64,000 nucleotides of DNA from Chloroflexota bacterium (GCA_016861025.1 BOKO01000009.1:62001-126000); one strand, 5' to 3'. Positions 1 to 10,155 are shown, counted from the stretch's first letter. A program made the numbers and translations. Notes: generated by a model from the letters alone, not told the origin.

Positions 1-1148
1 GGGAGCTGACCGACGACGGCGCGGTGATCGCCAAAGGCAAGCTGCCCAAACTCGATGTCGAGCCGGGCGCCGCGCTGGAGGCGACGCTGGAGGAAGCGCT
101 CCCCTGGCTGAGCGGCGAGGAGCGGGTTAACGGCGAAACCTTCCTGAACTTCCGCTTCTATCAACGCCGCGCCACGCTGTGGGCGCCGGCTGGCTACGAA
201 GTCGGCTGGGCGCAGTTGGAGGCGCCGGCGAAGGTGAAGAAGGCGAAAAGAGGAGAGGGGGAGAAGGGGAGCGTCGAAGCCACGGAGACGGCTGAAGCTC
301 TTGTGCTGCGCGCGGGGGCGGTCGAGGCGGTCTTTGAGCGGGCGACGGGGCTGCTGGTCGGCTTTGGCGCAAAGGGCAAGAATCTGCTCGTGCGCGGACC
401 GCGGCTGAATGTCTGGCGTGGCCCGACCGACAATGACGGCATCAAGCTGATGGAAAGCCCGGATTGGAAGGCGCTGCCGCGCTGGCTTGCGCTGGGGCTG
501 AACGCCGTGCAATATCGGCTGGAGTCGATCCGGCTGCTCGAAGCCAAAGGCGCGCTGATCGTCGAGGTCATCCACCAGGCAAGCGGGCGCGGACAGTGGA
601 ACGACTTCAAGCACGTGCATCACTACACGCTGTCGCCCGCCGGTGCGCTGGAAGTGAACAACGAAGTGCATCTCGGCGAGGGCGTGACCGACGTGCCGCG
701 CATCGGCGTCGAGCTGGTGCTGCCGACCGCGCTGGAGCAACTGGAATGGTTCGGGCGCGGCCCCTGGGAGAATTACAACGACCGCAAGGCTTCGGCGCTG
801 GTCGGGCGCTATCGCAGCACGGTGACGGAACAGTACGTGCCCTACGTCATGCCGCAGGAGCACGGCCATCACACCGACGTGCGCTGGCTTGCGCTCTCCG
901 ATGCGCGCGGCGCTGGCTTGCAGGTGCATGGCGCGCCGACCATCGAGTTCTCCGCCAGCCACTTCACCGCCAACGATCTTTTTCAGGCACGCCACACCTA
1001 CGAGCTGACCCCGCGCCCGGAGGTCTACCTGAACCTGGACTGGGGCCAGCGTGGTCTGGGCACGGCAAGCTGCGGGCCAGACACGCTGCCGCAGTACTGC
1101 CTGCTGGAGAGCGTCTATCGTTTTACCTATCAGATGAGTGTGAAGTAA
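1..1148 (+). CDS. Beta-galactosidase (GH2, LacZ type), C-terminal part
   Basis: The frame is open from base 3, so the gene starts upstream of the window and only about the last 380 residues are seen. They match the C-terminal beta-sandwich domains of LacZ-type GH2 beta-galactosidases: RGPTDNDG near residue 135, then WFGRGPWENY and a PQEHGHHTDVRW stretch, all typical of the Bgal small-chain domain. The catalytic TIM barrel is outside the window. The enzyme would hydrolyse terminal beta-galactosides. A Lys/Glu/Gly-rich insert around residues 71-87 (purine-rich DNA at about 225-275) looks like a flexible linker between the two sandwich domains. It ends in front of a convergent hairpin. Confidence 0.93.
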   Translation, partial: ELTDDGAVIAKGKLPKLDVEPGAALEATLEEALPWLSGEERVNGETFLNFRFYQRRATLWAPAGYEVGWAQLEAPAKVKKAKRGEGEKGSVEATETAEALVLRAGAVEAVFERATGLLVGFGAKGKNLLVRGPRLNVWRGPTDNDGIKLMESPDWKALPRWLALGLNAVQYRLESIRLLEAKGALIVEVIHQASGRGQWNDFKHVHHYTLSPAGALEVNNEVHLGEGVTDVPRIGVELVLPTALEQLEWFGRGPWENYNDRKASALVGRYRSTVTEQYVPYVMPQEHGHHTDVRWLALSDARGAGLQVHGAPTIEFSASHFTANDLFQARHTYELTPRPEVYLNLDWGQRGLGTASCGPDTLPQYCLLESVYRFTYQMSVK

Positions 1149-1182
1149 CCGCGAATAATGAGGTTGGTGTAAAGGCGTCAAA

Positions 1183-1234
1183 GTGGCGATCATCTATCAG
1201 AAAGTTCTGGGGCTTTCTGATAGATGATCGCCAC
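1183..1234. terminator. Perfect 22-bp inverted repeat between convergent genes
   Basis: Bases 1183-1204 and 1213-1234 are exact reverse complements (22 of 22) around an 8-base loop. The element lies between the stop of the beta-galactosidase gene and the stop of menG, where a bidirectional terminator is expected. There is no clear T-tract, so it may act as a 3' stabilising or Rho-assisted structure. The arm sequence differs from the two dispersed repeat families of this window. Confidence 0.7.
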
Positions 1235-1257
1235 GCGCACAGAATGCCTGGTCGTCT

Positions 1258-1977
1258 TTATAACAGCTTCACACCGACGTGAATCGCCACTGCCTTCATC
1301 ATCCGCTCCACGTAGAAGACATGTTGCAGACCAGCCTGCTCCATCATGCGCGCCAGTTCAGCCGGCGGTGGAAATTCGATGGTGCTGTGCGGCAGGTAGG
1401 CATACGCCTGACGATCGCCCGAAACGATCGAGCCGATCAGCGGCACAATCTGAAAAAAGTAGAGCCGGAAGAGTGGGCCGAGGATGCTGTTGGAAGGCGG
1501 CGTGGTTTCCAGGCAGACGACGCGTCCACCCGGTTTGGTCACGCGCGCCATTTCGCGGAACGCCGCCACGCGATCCACGACATTGCGCACCAGAAAGCCA
1601 CTCACTACTGCGTCGAAGCTGTTATCGGCAAAAGGCAACGCATAGGTGTCGGCCTGCACAAAAGGCAGGAAGACGCCTGGAATTTTGCCCACGCCCGCCG
1701 CCATCATCTCGTAGGTGAAGTCGGAGCCGACCGCGCGCAGCGTCGGGTGGCGTTGCAAGGCGGTGTAGGCGATGTCGCCGGTGCCTGCGCCGACGTCGAG
1801 CAATGTCCCGCGCGGCGGCAGGTTGCAATAGTCGAGCATCTCGCGCCGCCAGCGCTGATCCTGGCCGCCGGTCATCAGCCGGTTCATCAAGTCATAGGTC
1901 GGCGCGATGCGCGCAAACATGCGGTTCACGTAGACCGGTTTCTCTTCAACGGCAGGCAGCACAGGCGATCTGTTCAT
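1258..1977 (-). CDS. menG: Demethylmenaquinone methyltransferase (UbiE/MenG family)
   Basis: A 239-residue SAM-dependent methyltransferase of the UbiE/COQ5 family, normal in length. The N-terminus has the family signature VNRMFARIAPTYDLMNRLM, followed by the SAM-binding loop LLDVGAGTGDIAY near residues 59-71 and a KPGG motif. It would methylate demethylmenaquinone in the last step of menaquinone synthesis. It is the last gene of a leftward operon after gnd and the thioredoxin-like gene; the upstream stop is only 7 bases away. Menaquinone rather than ubiquinone is inferred from the suspected phylum. Confidence 0.9.
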   Translation of the reverse strand: MNRSPVLPAVEEKPVYVNRMFARIAPTYDLMNRLMTGGQDQRWRREMLDYCNLPPRGTLLDVGAGTGDIAYTALQRHPTLRAVGSDFTYEMMAAGVGKIPGVFLPFVQADTYALPFADNSFDAVVSGFLVRNVVDRVAAFREMARVTKPGGRVVCLETTPPSNSILGPLFRLYFFQIVPLIGSIVSGDRQAYAYLPHSTIEFPPPAELARMMEQAGLQHVFYVERMMKAVAIHVGVKLL

Positions 1978-1984
1978 GGCTGGT

Positions 1985-2527
1985 TTATCTCAGAATGGTT
2001 GCGATCTGCTCGGCAAGAATGACGCTGTTCATTTCGCCCATCCAGATCGAGCGAATGACGCCGCTCTCGTCGATGAAATAGGTCGTCGGCAAGCCGCGCA
2101 CCTGATAGCGTTCACCCACGATCTGTTGGCCGTCGAGCGGCACCACGATTTGCGGCGGGTCGAGAAGACCGACGTCTTCGACAAAGCGCTGCACGCGGTC
2201 GATCGGTTCACCTTGATCGACTGCGGCAAAGAGAACGACGCCGTCATAGTGCTCGGCGGCGCGTTGGATGGCAGGCAGCTCGCGCTGACAGGGGCCACAC
2301 CACGTCGCCCAGAAGTTGAGCACGACCGGCGTCCCACGCTGGTCGCTCAGACGGAACTCACCGCCGTCGAGCGTGGGCAGGGTGAAGTCCGGCGCCAGGC
2401 GACCGATCGCCGGCTGCGCGGCGGCGCTGATGGCGTCGTCTTGTGCAGCGACATCGGGGCGCGTCCACCAGACCCAACCACTGCCCAAAACCAACACCAG
2501 CACGAATACAAGCGTCCAACGGTTCAT
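1985..2527 (-). CDS. Membrane-anchored TlpA/ResA-type thiol-disulfide oxidoreductase
   Basis: About 180 residues: an N-terminal hydrophobic anchor right after MNRW, then a thioredoxin fold of the AhpC/TSA-TlpA type with the active site WATWCGPC and the cis-proline loop RGLPTTYFID. It should act outside the membrane as a disulfide reductase, for example in cytochrome c maturation. I chose the ATG at 2527 over one 30 bases upstream because a GGAGGT ribosome-binding site (2537-2542) sits 9 bases before it and translation then begins directly with the anchor. It lies 20 bases after gnd and 7 before menG in the same operon. Confidence 0.87.
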   Translation of the reverse strand: MNRWTLVFVLVLVLGSGWVWWTRPDVAAQDDAISAAAQPAIGRLAPDFTLPTLDGGEFRLSDQRGTPVVLNFWATWCGPCQRELPAIQRAAEHYDGVVLFAAVDQGEPIDRVQRFVEDVGLLDPPQIVVPLDGQQIVGERYQVRGLPTTYFIDESGVIRSIWMGEMNSVILAEQIATILR

Positions 2528-2547
2528 CGTCCTTGCACCTCCGCAGA

Positions 2548-3957
<1,410 letters not shown>

Positions 3958-4028
3958 TTTTCATTCCTTTTCTGTCAACCTTGTATGAAACTGTACCAGG
4001 CGGTCTATCAATTTTCCGTAAGACTGAC

Positions 4029-5183
4029 TTATCTTCTGTCGAGAACCGAGCGCACATGCAGCCGCGGTTTGGGCGCAGGCGGCGGCGTGTATTGTTCGTA
4101 CAACTGACCGTGCGGGATGCGGCTGACCAGATGCGGCAAGCCCCAACTGGCGCCCGACTCCTCCAACTGAATGGCGCGGCGCGCTTCCGCCATCGCCACA
4201 TCGACGGGGCGAAACGCAGCGATGGCGCCGTAAAATTCGTGGAGGAACGCCAGCGATGGCCGGGCGCGCAGACGCGATGGCTGAAACACGGCGGAGGGCA
4301 GACCGCGGCGCACCAGTTGTTCAGTCACCTCGGCGCCCGGTTCGACGCCGCCGACGCGCGCTGCGTTGCGAATGTCGATGACAGCCAGACGCAACGAGTA
4401 ATGATCGCTGAGCAATTTGCCCAAATGCTCGCCGCTGACCGCGCGCCCACGCCCCATTTCATCTTCGAAGATCAACACGCCGCTCTGCGTCTGCACATCG
4501 TTCACCGCAAAGCCGATGAAATGAACAATATGAAAGGGCCGTTGGCGCAGGCGGCGCTGAAGATCGAGCAACGTCGGCTTGGGCAGGCGCTCGAAAGTCA
4601 TGCGGCCCTCTGCAGCCAGATAGTCGACGCTGTCGATCAGCGCGCGCCAGTCGCGTCCGACTGCCAGCGGTGGGTAGCCATCGGGGCCGGCCATCACGAC
4701 CAGCACGTGCAGCGGTGGCTCGACGACAAATGGGCGGATGGCATGGGCGGCGGGCTGACGGCGAAAGAGCGGTGTATGCACCGAAAGCGCCAGAAATTCG
4801 TCGCGCGTCTCGTCGTAGAGGTACTCCCACGGCAGCGCGCGCAACAACGGGGCGTCGCCGAAGCTGAGTTGCACGCGCAAGCTGGCGCGGCTGGCATAGG
4901 CAAGCCGCCAGCTCTCTTGCCAAAGTTCAAGGACAGGGCCGGCAAAGACGGCGTCGAACAGTTTGCCGCCAACCTCGCGCGCCAGCGAAAATTGAGCAAT
5001 GCGCAACGCGTCATCGTCGCCGGGGTCGGCGAGCAGGCGCTGAATGATGGCGTGTTGGTCGCGGCGCTGCAGCGGCGGCTCGAACGCAATCGTCGTTGCA
5101 CCTGCTGGCGATTGGCGCACAGTGGCGCGGTAACCATCTTCAGTCAGGTCGAGCAACACATCGAAGACCCAGTCAGTCGCCAT
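4029..5183 (-). CDS. CHAT-fold protein with replaced catalytic His and Cys
   Basis: About 384 residues from the ATG at 5183 (the frame stays open to 5372, but a TACAAT box lies just upstream of 5183). The C-terminal half has the CHAT (caspase-like) architecture: LPWEYLYD, a central sheet with LHVLVVMAGP, the HIVHFIGF strand, and the strand that normally ends in the catalytic cysteine. In active CHAT proteins the first motif is HFxGHG and the second ends NAC. Here the His position is Phe (residue 225) and the Cys position aligns with Arg (residue 272). It therefore looks like a pseudo-protease, perhaps a sensor or scaffold. No partner CARD, TPR or gasdermin gene is adjacent. Divergent from the epimerase. 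Confidence 0.72.
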   Translation of the reverse strand: MATDWVFDVLLDLTEDGYRATVRQSPAGATTIAFEPPLQRRDQHAIIQRLLADPGDDDALRIAQFSLAREVGGKLFDAVFAGPVLELWQESWRLAYASRASLRVQLSFGDAPLLRALPWEYLYDETRDEFLALSVHTPLFRRQPAAHAIRPFVVEPPLHVLVVMAGPDGYPPLAVGRDWRALIDSVDYLAAEGRMTFERLPKPTLLDLQRRLRQRPFHIVHFIGFAVNDVQTQSGVLIFEDEMGRGRAVSGEHLGKLLSDHYSLRLAVIDIRNAARVGGVEPGAEVTEQLVRRGLPSAVFQPSRLRARPSLAFLHEFYGAIAAFRPVDVAMAEARRAIQLEESGASWGLPHLVSRIPHGQLYEQYTPPPAPKPRLHVRSVLDRR

Positions 5184-5192
5184 AACCAAGCC

Positions 5193-5198
5193 ATTGTA
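5193..5198 (-). promoter_or_regulatory. -10 box of the CHAT-like gene, near-leaderless
   Basis: On the minus strand TACAAT is followed after 9 bases by the ATG at 5183. Transcription would start about two bases before the start codon. No good -35 is visible at 17 bases, so this is a moderate call. Confidence 0.45.
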
Positions 5199-5233
5199 GC
5201 CTGCCCTGGGGCGAGCGTCAAAGAGCAGTGTGT

Positions 5234-5283
5234 GAATCACTCGATTCGTAGCTCGAATGCACCCTTTGCGAATCTCTCGATTC
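5234..5283. promoter_or_regulatory. Two copies of a GAATC-N4-GATTC palindrome (operator pair)
   Basis: Bases 5234-5247 and 5270-5283 carry near-identical 14-mers (GAATCACTCGATTC and GAATCTCTCGATTC), 36 bases apart. They lie in the divergent region between the CHAT-like gene and the epimerase. The second copy falls inside the -35/-10 spacer of the epimerase promoter, as a repressor site would. Confidence 0.5.
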
Positions 5284-5293
5284 ATAGGATAAT
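5265..5293 (+). promoter_or_regulatory. Sigma-70-like promoter of the epimerase gene
   Basis: TTTGCG (5265-5270), a 17-base spacer and GATAAT (5288-5293). The 5' leader to the ATG at 5367 would be about 65 bases. The spacer contains one of the GAATC palindromes. Confidence 0.45.
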
Positions 5294-5366
5294 AGGCGGC
5301 AGGTCTAAGCGACCTTTCATCGCCTGTTCTCCAAGCCTTAAGCATGTCCTGCATTACTGGAGGCGT

Positions 5367-6356
5367 ATGCATGTTTTGATCACCGGCGGCGCCGGATTTA
5401 TTGGGTCACACCTGACGCGCGCGCTGCTGGAGCGCGGCGACCGGGTGGCGGTGCTCGATAATCTGAGCACAGGCAGCATCGACAACATTCGCGCCTTTGC
5501 CCATCATCCGCTCTACTCGTTCGCTATCGATGATCTGCGCAATGCGCTTGTGCTCGACCGGCTGGCAAGCCAGGCAGACGCCATTGTCCATCTGGCGGCG
5601 GCGGTCGGGGTGCAGCTGGTGGTGGAGCGTCCGACGGAGACAATCGAAACCAACGTTCTTGGCACACACGCAGTGTTGGCGGCGGCGCGGCGCTATCGCT
5701 GCCGCACATTGTTGGCAAGCACCAGCGAAGTGTACGGCAAAGGGGTCAAAGCGCCATTTGCGGAAGAAGATGACCTGCTCCTGGGCGCGTCCAGCCGCAG
5801 CCGTTGGAGTTACGCCGCCAGCAAGCTGCTTGACGAGTTTTTGGGGTTGGCTGCGCATCGCGAGTTTGATCTGTCGGTCACGGTCGTGCGCTTCTTCAAC
5901 ACGGTTGGGCCGGGACAGACCGGACGCTATGGCATGGTCGTGCCACGCTTTGTGCGCGCGGCGCTGCGCAATGCGCCAATTCCGGTCTATGGGGATGGCA
6001 CGCAATCGCGCTGTTTCTGCCACGTGCGCGACACCGTGCGCGCCGTAATCGATCTGCTCGACCGCCCCGAACAGACCGCCGGCGAAATCTACAACATCGG
6101 CAGCAGACAGGAAGTGACAATCAACCAGCTCGCCCAAACCGTGATAGATCGCACAGACAGCCAATCGACCATTCACTATATTCCGTACAGCGAAGCGTAT
6201 GCGCCCGGTTTCGAGGATATGCAACGCCGCGTGCCTGACATCACCAAAATTCACAACACCATCGGGTGGGCGCCCAAATATACCCTCAATCAGATATTGG
6301 ATGACGTGATCGAGTTCGAGCGCCCACTCTCTGTCGCCGACGACACAACCGGTTGA
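5367..6356 (+). CDS. NAD-dependent nucleoside-diphosphate-sugar epimerase/dehydratase
   Basis: About 329 residues of the extended SDR family. It opens with the Rossmann motif TGGAGFIGSH, then HLAA, the STSEVYG strand and the catalytic YAASK. This is the pattern of UDP-glucose 4-epimerase, dTDP-glucose dehydratase and UDP-glucuronate decarboxylase enzymes. The exact sugar cannot be told from sequence alone. The frame is open far upstream, but that part is antisense to the CHAT-like gene; the true start is the ATG at 5367, preceded by GGAGG. The S41 peptidase follows after 41 bases. Confidence 0.85.
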   Translation: MHVLITGGAGFIGSHLTRALLERGDRVAVLDNLSTGSIDNIRAFAHHPLYSFAIDDLRNALVLDRLASQADAIVHLAAAVGVQLVVERPTETIETNVLGTHAVLAAARRYRCRTLLASTSEVYGKGVKAPFAEEDDLLLGASSRSRWSYAASKLLDEFLGLAAHREFDLSVTVVRFFNTVGPGQTGRYGMVVPRFVRAALRNAPIPVYGDGTQSRCFCHVRDTVRAVIDLLDRPEQTAGEIYNIGSRQEVTINQLAQTVIDRTDSQSTIHYIPYSEAYAPGFEDMQRRVPDITKIHNTIGWAPKYTLNQILDDVIEFERPLSVADDTTG

Positions 6357-6397
6357 GAAGATGATTTCACCATTTCCACACCAATGAGGAGGTACGC

Positions 6398-8866
6398 ATG
6401 AAACAACCAAACCGTTTGCTGGCAGTGTTGCTGCTGCTGGCTTTGGCGCTGACGCCTGCTGGCTCGATGTTAGCGCAGGATGCAACCCTGCCTCCAGCAG
6501 TGATTGAGAACGATGAAGGCGGGCCGGCAATTGTGCGCGGCGTCATGAATTACACCAACCCGATCTTGGCGATGTGGGTGGCGCAACCGCTGATCGTGCT
6601 GGAGGATCAGGCAGGCTTTGTGGATCGCAACAAAGGCTATATCTTCCCCAAAGAATCCCAGGTGCTCGGCCAGATCACCGGTGACTTTTTCGACCCGCCC
6701 TTCGAGTGGACGCTCTCACTGCCTATCGAGCCGCAAGGCGCGCTGCGTGATGTCGATAACAACGGACGCGAAGACACCGGCGTGATGATCTTTGCCATCG
6801 CCTATTGGACCAACGCCTTTGGCGACCCCTTCCTGGAGGTGCGTGACCAAAGCGGCGGCGGTTGGTCGACGGCTTACGCATCGACGCGCATCGCCGAGGA
6901 TTTCAGCGCCGAAGGTGAAATTGTCGGCGGCAAGTTGATCGTCTGGGCGCCGGACGACCAGCAGGGCTTCCCCAGTGGCTTTGGCGAGGACGGCAAACTC
7001 TTCACCGAAGACGACCCGATCGTGATCTTGCCGGCTGGCTACACCGTGGTCGATATGGACACCGATCCGTTCACCTTTAGCCGCGAACGGTATCCAGAAA
7101 TGGAGCTGATCGAACCGGCCAACTCGGCGCTCGAAGACTTCTCCGATTTGAGCTACACCGCAGCGTTCGATGCAATGCTCGATCTCTTCCGCCGCAAGTA
7201 CGCTTTCACCGAGCTGAAGGGCATCGACTGGGACGCCAAATCGGCGGAATTCCGCCCGCTGGTTGAAGCCGCCGAAGCCGACGGCGATTCGCTCGCCTTC
7301 CGTCGCGCGCTGCGCTCTTTTATCTGGTCGATCCCAGATGGTCACTTGAGCGCCCCCTTTATTCAGCAAGACTTCATCGAAGGCACGCGCGGCGGCGTCG
7401 GCATCGCCATCCGTGATGTCGAAGATGGGCGCACGATCGTCAACTTCGTCACGCCCGACAGCCCTGCCGACCGCGCCGGCATCGAGTTGGGCGCCGAGAT
7501 TCTCACCTGGAACGGCCAGCCGATCAGCGACTATGTCGACACGATTGTGCCCTTCTCGTCACCCTTCTCCGCCGACCATGTACGCCGTCTGCAACAGCTT
7601 CGCTACGCCACGCGCGTGCCGCCGGGCGAAGAGGTCGAAGTCACCTATAAGAATCCCGGCGACGAAGAAGTGCAGACGACAACGCTCGTCGCCGAGCAAG
7701 AGAGTGAGAGTTTCCGCATTTCGTCGTTCAATGTCGGGCGAACCGGCGCCGAACTGCCTGTCGAATTTCGTCTGCTCGACAACGGACTCGGCTATGTCAG
7801 AATCTACAGTTTTTCTGAAAACGAACTGCTGACCGTGCAGTTATGGGAGCGTATGATCTCCACGCTCAATCAACGCTCGATTCCTGGTTTAATCATCGAC
7901 CTGCGCCAAAATGGCGGCGGCAGCGGCTTCCTCGCCAACCAGATGGCGGCGTACTTCTTCGACGAGGAGCTGAAACTTGGCAACACGGGCTATTACGACG
8001 AAGCGTTGGGCGACTTCTACTTCGATCCAGACCGTGTGCGCCAGTTCTATCTCCCGCCGGATGAGTCGTTGCGCTATGGAGGCCCGATTGCTGTGTTAAC
8101 GGGACCCAACTGCGCCAGCGCGTGCGAATTCTTTGCCTACAGCATGTCTCTCAACGACCGCGCCGACATCGTCGCCCATTATCCAACAGCCGGTTTGGGC
8201 GGTTCGCAGAACATCTTTGTCATGCCGGATTTCGTGACAATGCAGATTTCGGTGGGGCGTCCGGTCGACACCGAAGGCAACATTATCATCGAGGATGTGG
8301 GTGTGCCGCCGACCATTCGCGTGCCGGTGACGGAAGAAACGCTCTTTGCTGAAGGCGATCCATTGCTGGAGACAGCAATTGCAGCGGTCACACGCGCCGC
8401 TACGCTGCCCTATGGCGCTGCGCCATTTGAGGGATCGGCGATCAGCCGCCCGGCGGATGCTGTAATAACCGAGGAGCCGGCCGCCGAAGCCACGCCTGCT
8501 CCGACTGAAGAGCCGGCTGCTGAAGCCACGCCTGTCCCGACTGAAGAGCCAGCCGCCGAGGCTACGCCTGCTCCCACCGAGGAGCCAGCCGCCGAGGCTA
8601 CGCCTGCTCCCACCGAGGAGCCGACTGCCGAAGCCACGCCTGCTCCGACCGAAGAGCCAGCGGCCAATGCGATCACTGTTGTCAGCGGCGGCTCACGTGT
8701 GGTGGTGCGGTCGGCGCCGGGGCCAGAGGGCAGAATCCTGGGACTCGTCAAAGATGGCGACGTTTACAACGTTCTGGCACGCTCCGCCGACGGCAAATGG
8801 ATCAGGATCGATTTCGGCGCCAGCGGCGGCTGGATCAACGCTGACTTTGTGAAGTTCAACGAGTAA
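6398..8866 (+). CDS. Secreted S41 peptidase with PDZ, proline-threonine linker and SH3 domain
   Basis: An 822-residue exported protein with a GGAGGT ribosome site. Residues 1-27 are a signal peptide ending near MLAQ. Residues 40-230 form an unassigned beta-rich module with Asp-rich loops (DVDNNGRED, EDGKLFTEDD) that could bind calcium. A PDZ domain covers about 328-425, and the S41 (C-terminal processing peptidase) core about 450-660, with LRQNGGG and the serine box CASACE (Ser574). Residues 690-756 are a 12-residue Pro/Thr/Glu/Ala repeat linker, and the last 65 residues form a bacterial SH3 domain. It probably acts at the cell surface; its substrate is unknown. Confidence 0.88.
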   Translation: MKQPNRLLAVLLLLALALTPAGSMLAQDATLPPAVIENDEGGPAIVRGVMNYTNPILAMWVAQPLIVLEDQAGFVDRNKGYIFPKESQVLGQITGDFFDPPFEWTLSLPIEPQGALRDVDNNGREDTGVMIFAIAYWTNAFGDPFLEVRDQSGGGWSTAYASTRIAEDFSAEGEIVGGKLIVWAPDDQQGFPSGFGEDGKLFTEDDPIVILPAGYTVVDMDTDPFTFSRERYPEMELIEPANSALEDFSDLSYTAAFDAMLDLFRRKYAFTELKGIDWDAKSAEFRPLVEAAEADGDSLAFRRALRSFIWSIPDGHLSAPFIQQDFIEGTRGGVGIAIRDVEDGRTIVNFVTPDSPADRAGIELGAEILTWNGQPISDYVDTIVPFSSPFSADHVRRLQQLRYATRVPPGEEVEVTYKNPGDEEVQTTTLVAEQESESFRISSFNVGRTGAELPVEFRLLDNGLGYVRIYSFSENELLTVQLWERMISTLNQRSIPGLIIDLRQNGGGSGFLANQMAAYFFDEELKLGNTGYYDEALGDFYFDPDRVRQFYLPPDESLRYGGPIAVLTGPNCASACEFFAYSMSLNDRADIVAHYPTAGLGGSQNIFVMPDFVTMQISVGRPVDTEGNIIIEDVGVPPTIRVPVTEETLFAEGDPLLETAIAAVTRAATLPYGAAPFEGSAISRPADAVITEEPAAEATPAPTEEPAAEATPVPTEEPAAEATPAPTEEPAAEATPAPTEEPTAEATPAPTEEPAANAITVVSGGSRVVVRSAPGPEGRILGLVKDGDVYNVLARSADGKWIRIDFGASGGWINADFVKFNE
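8468..8665 (+). repeat. 36-bp tandem repeat encoding the TEEPAAEATPAP linker
   Basis: Five complete 36-base units (8468-8647) and a half unit (8648-8665) encode 12-residue repeats of the type TEEPAAEATPAP. Units differ mainly at third codon positions, with one PVP and one PTA variant, so the repeat is kept at protein level and could vary in copy number between strains. Confidence 0.93.
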
Positions 8867-8873
8867 CTCGAAC

Positions 8874-8914
8874 CTCCAATCTCCACTCTCTGCTATCGAG
8901 AGTGGAGATTGGAG
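8874..8914. terminator. 17-bp perfect inverted repeat between convergent genes (GGAGATT family)
   Basis: Bases 8874-8890 and 8898-8914 are perfect reverse complements around a 7-base loop. It lies between the stops of the S41 and M24 peptidase genes, so it can serve as a bidirectional terminator. Its arms contain the TGGAGATTGGAG motif of the dispersed repeats described further on. Confidence 0.75.
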
Positions 8915-8915
8915 A

Positions 8916-10145
8916 TCACCTCATCGGCACAACCAGATCGTACGGGAACTGCGTCAGGTTTAGCACGCTCCCATCCGAACGCAGCGCAATCGTGTCCTCG
9001 ACGCGCACGCCAAAACCGCGGTCGGGATAGTACAATCCTGGCTCGATGCTGACCACGTGTCCCGGCGCCAACAGCGTTGCGTTGCCGGCGGCAATGCTCA
9101 AGCGCGGCTCTTCGTGGATGTCCAGCCCGACGCCGTGACCCAGGCTGTGCACGTAGCCATCGTGCCCACCTGGATTGGTGCGCGCCGTAGGATGTCCCTT
9201 TGCCTCGAAGAAGTCGAGCGTCATCGCCTGCAGGTCGCGGCAGGGCAAGCCAACTCTTGCCGCCGCCATCGTCTGGTCGAAGATCGCCTTGACCTGTTCG
9301 TAGGCGGCAAGCACCTCGTCGGTGGCGTAACCGAGGCTCCAGGTGCGCGTCATGTCGTGAAAGTAGCCGCTTTCGATGCGCGGGAAGATATCGAAGACGA
9401 TCGCCTGCCCAAGCCGCAGCGCCACCGTCTCGGCGCCGCGATTGTGCGGCACGCCTGCCTCGCGCCCCTGTGCAAAGATTGTGTCGTGGTTCTCGAGCAT
9501 GCCGTGATGGAGCACGCGCCCACGCAGAAACGCCTTGACGTCGCCGATGGTCAGCGGCTCGCCGTCCGCCTTGACCACCATCTCGCCGCGTACAGCATGG
9601 CTACGAATGAATTCCTGCACCTCGCCGACCACCAGCGCAGTGCGCCGCCCCGCTTCCGCCATCTGTGCGATCTCGGCGTCGTCTTTGGTCACGCGCGCCG
9701 CTGCAAAGAGCGAATCGCCATATTCTCCCACCAGTTCGGTGTCGAAGAGACGATCTTGCAGCAGATTGAGCATCGTCATCGCCGCGCCGGCGTCGAACAT
9801 GCCGTAGACGCCCAGCCGCCCCGTCAGCCCTTCGTTTTTGATCACATCGGAGAGATAAGCGACCTGCGCCGCCAGCTGGTCGCCCTCGTGCTCTTGCAGG
9901 TATTGCATCTGATTGTAGTGCGCGTCGCGGTCCACCAGCCGCAGCCCAGTCGCCGCTGCAGTGTCGCGCTCCATGCCGCCGTGAATGAGCGTGATCGGCG
10001 CGTCGCGGCGCTTGACGATCAACGCCCGCTCCAGATGTGCGCCGCCGGTCAAGTAGTTCATTACCGGATTGCCGGTCGAATCGCCGATCACCAGAAAAGC
10101 GTCTAATTTGCGTTCAGCCATCAGCCGGTCAAGGTCTTGTTTCAC
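8916..10145 (-). CDS. M24 family metallopeptidase (Xaa-Pro aminopeptidase-like)
   Basis: About 409 residues with an N-terminal creatinase-like domain (LDAFLVIGDSTGNPVMNYL) and a C-terminal pita-bread domain. Metal ligands are in DIFPR...HDMTR, HSLGHGVGLDIHE and SIEPGLY. It should remove N-terminal residues preceding proline or act on a related imide bond. I prefer the GTG at 10145, which has AGGAG 5 bases upstream. The longer frame to 10223 would translate intergenic repeat sequence. Confidence 0.88.
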   Translation of the reverse strand: MKQDLDRLMAERKLDAFLVIGDSTGNPVMNYLTGGAHLERALIVKRRDAPITLIHGGMERDTAAATGLRLVDRDAHYNQMQYLQEHEGDQLAAQVAYLSDVIKNEGLTGRLGVYGMFDAGAAMTMLNLLQDRLFDTELVGEYGDSLFAAARVTKDDAEIAQMAEAGRRTALVVGEVQEFIRSHAVRGEMVVKADGEPLTIGDVKAFLRGRVLHHGMLENHDTIFAQGREAGVPHNRGAETVALRLGQAIVFDIFPRIESGYFHDMTRTWSLGYATDEVLAAYEQVKAIFDQTMAAARVGLPCRDLQAMTLDFFEAKGHPTARTNPGGHDGYVHSLGHGVGLDIHEEPRLSIAAGNATLLAPGHVVSIEPGLYYPDRGFGVRVEDTIALRSDGSVLNLTQFPYDLVVPMR

Positions 10146-10155
10146 GTGTGTGCTC

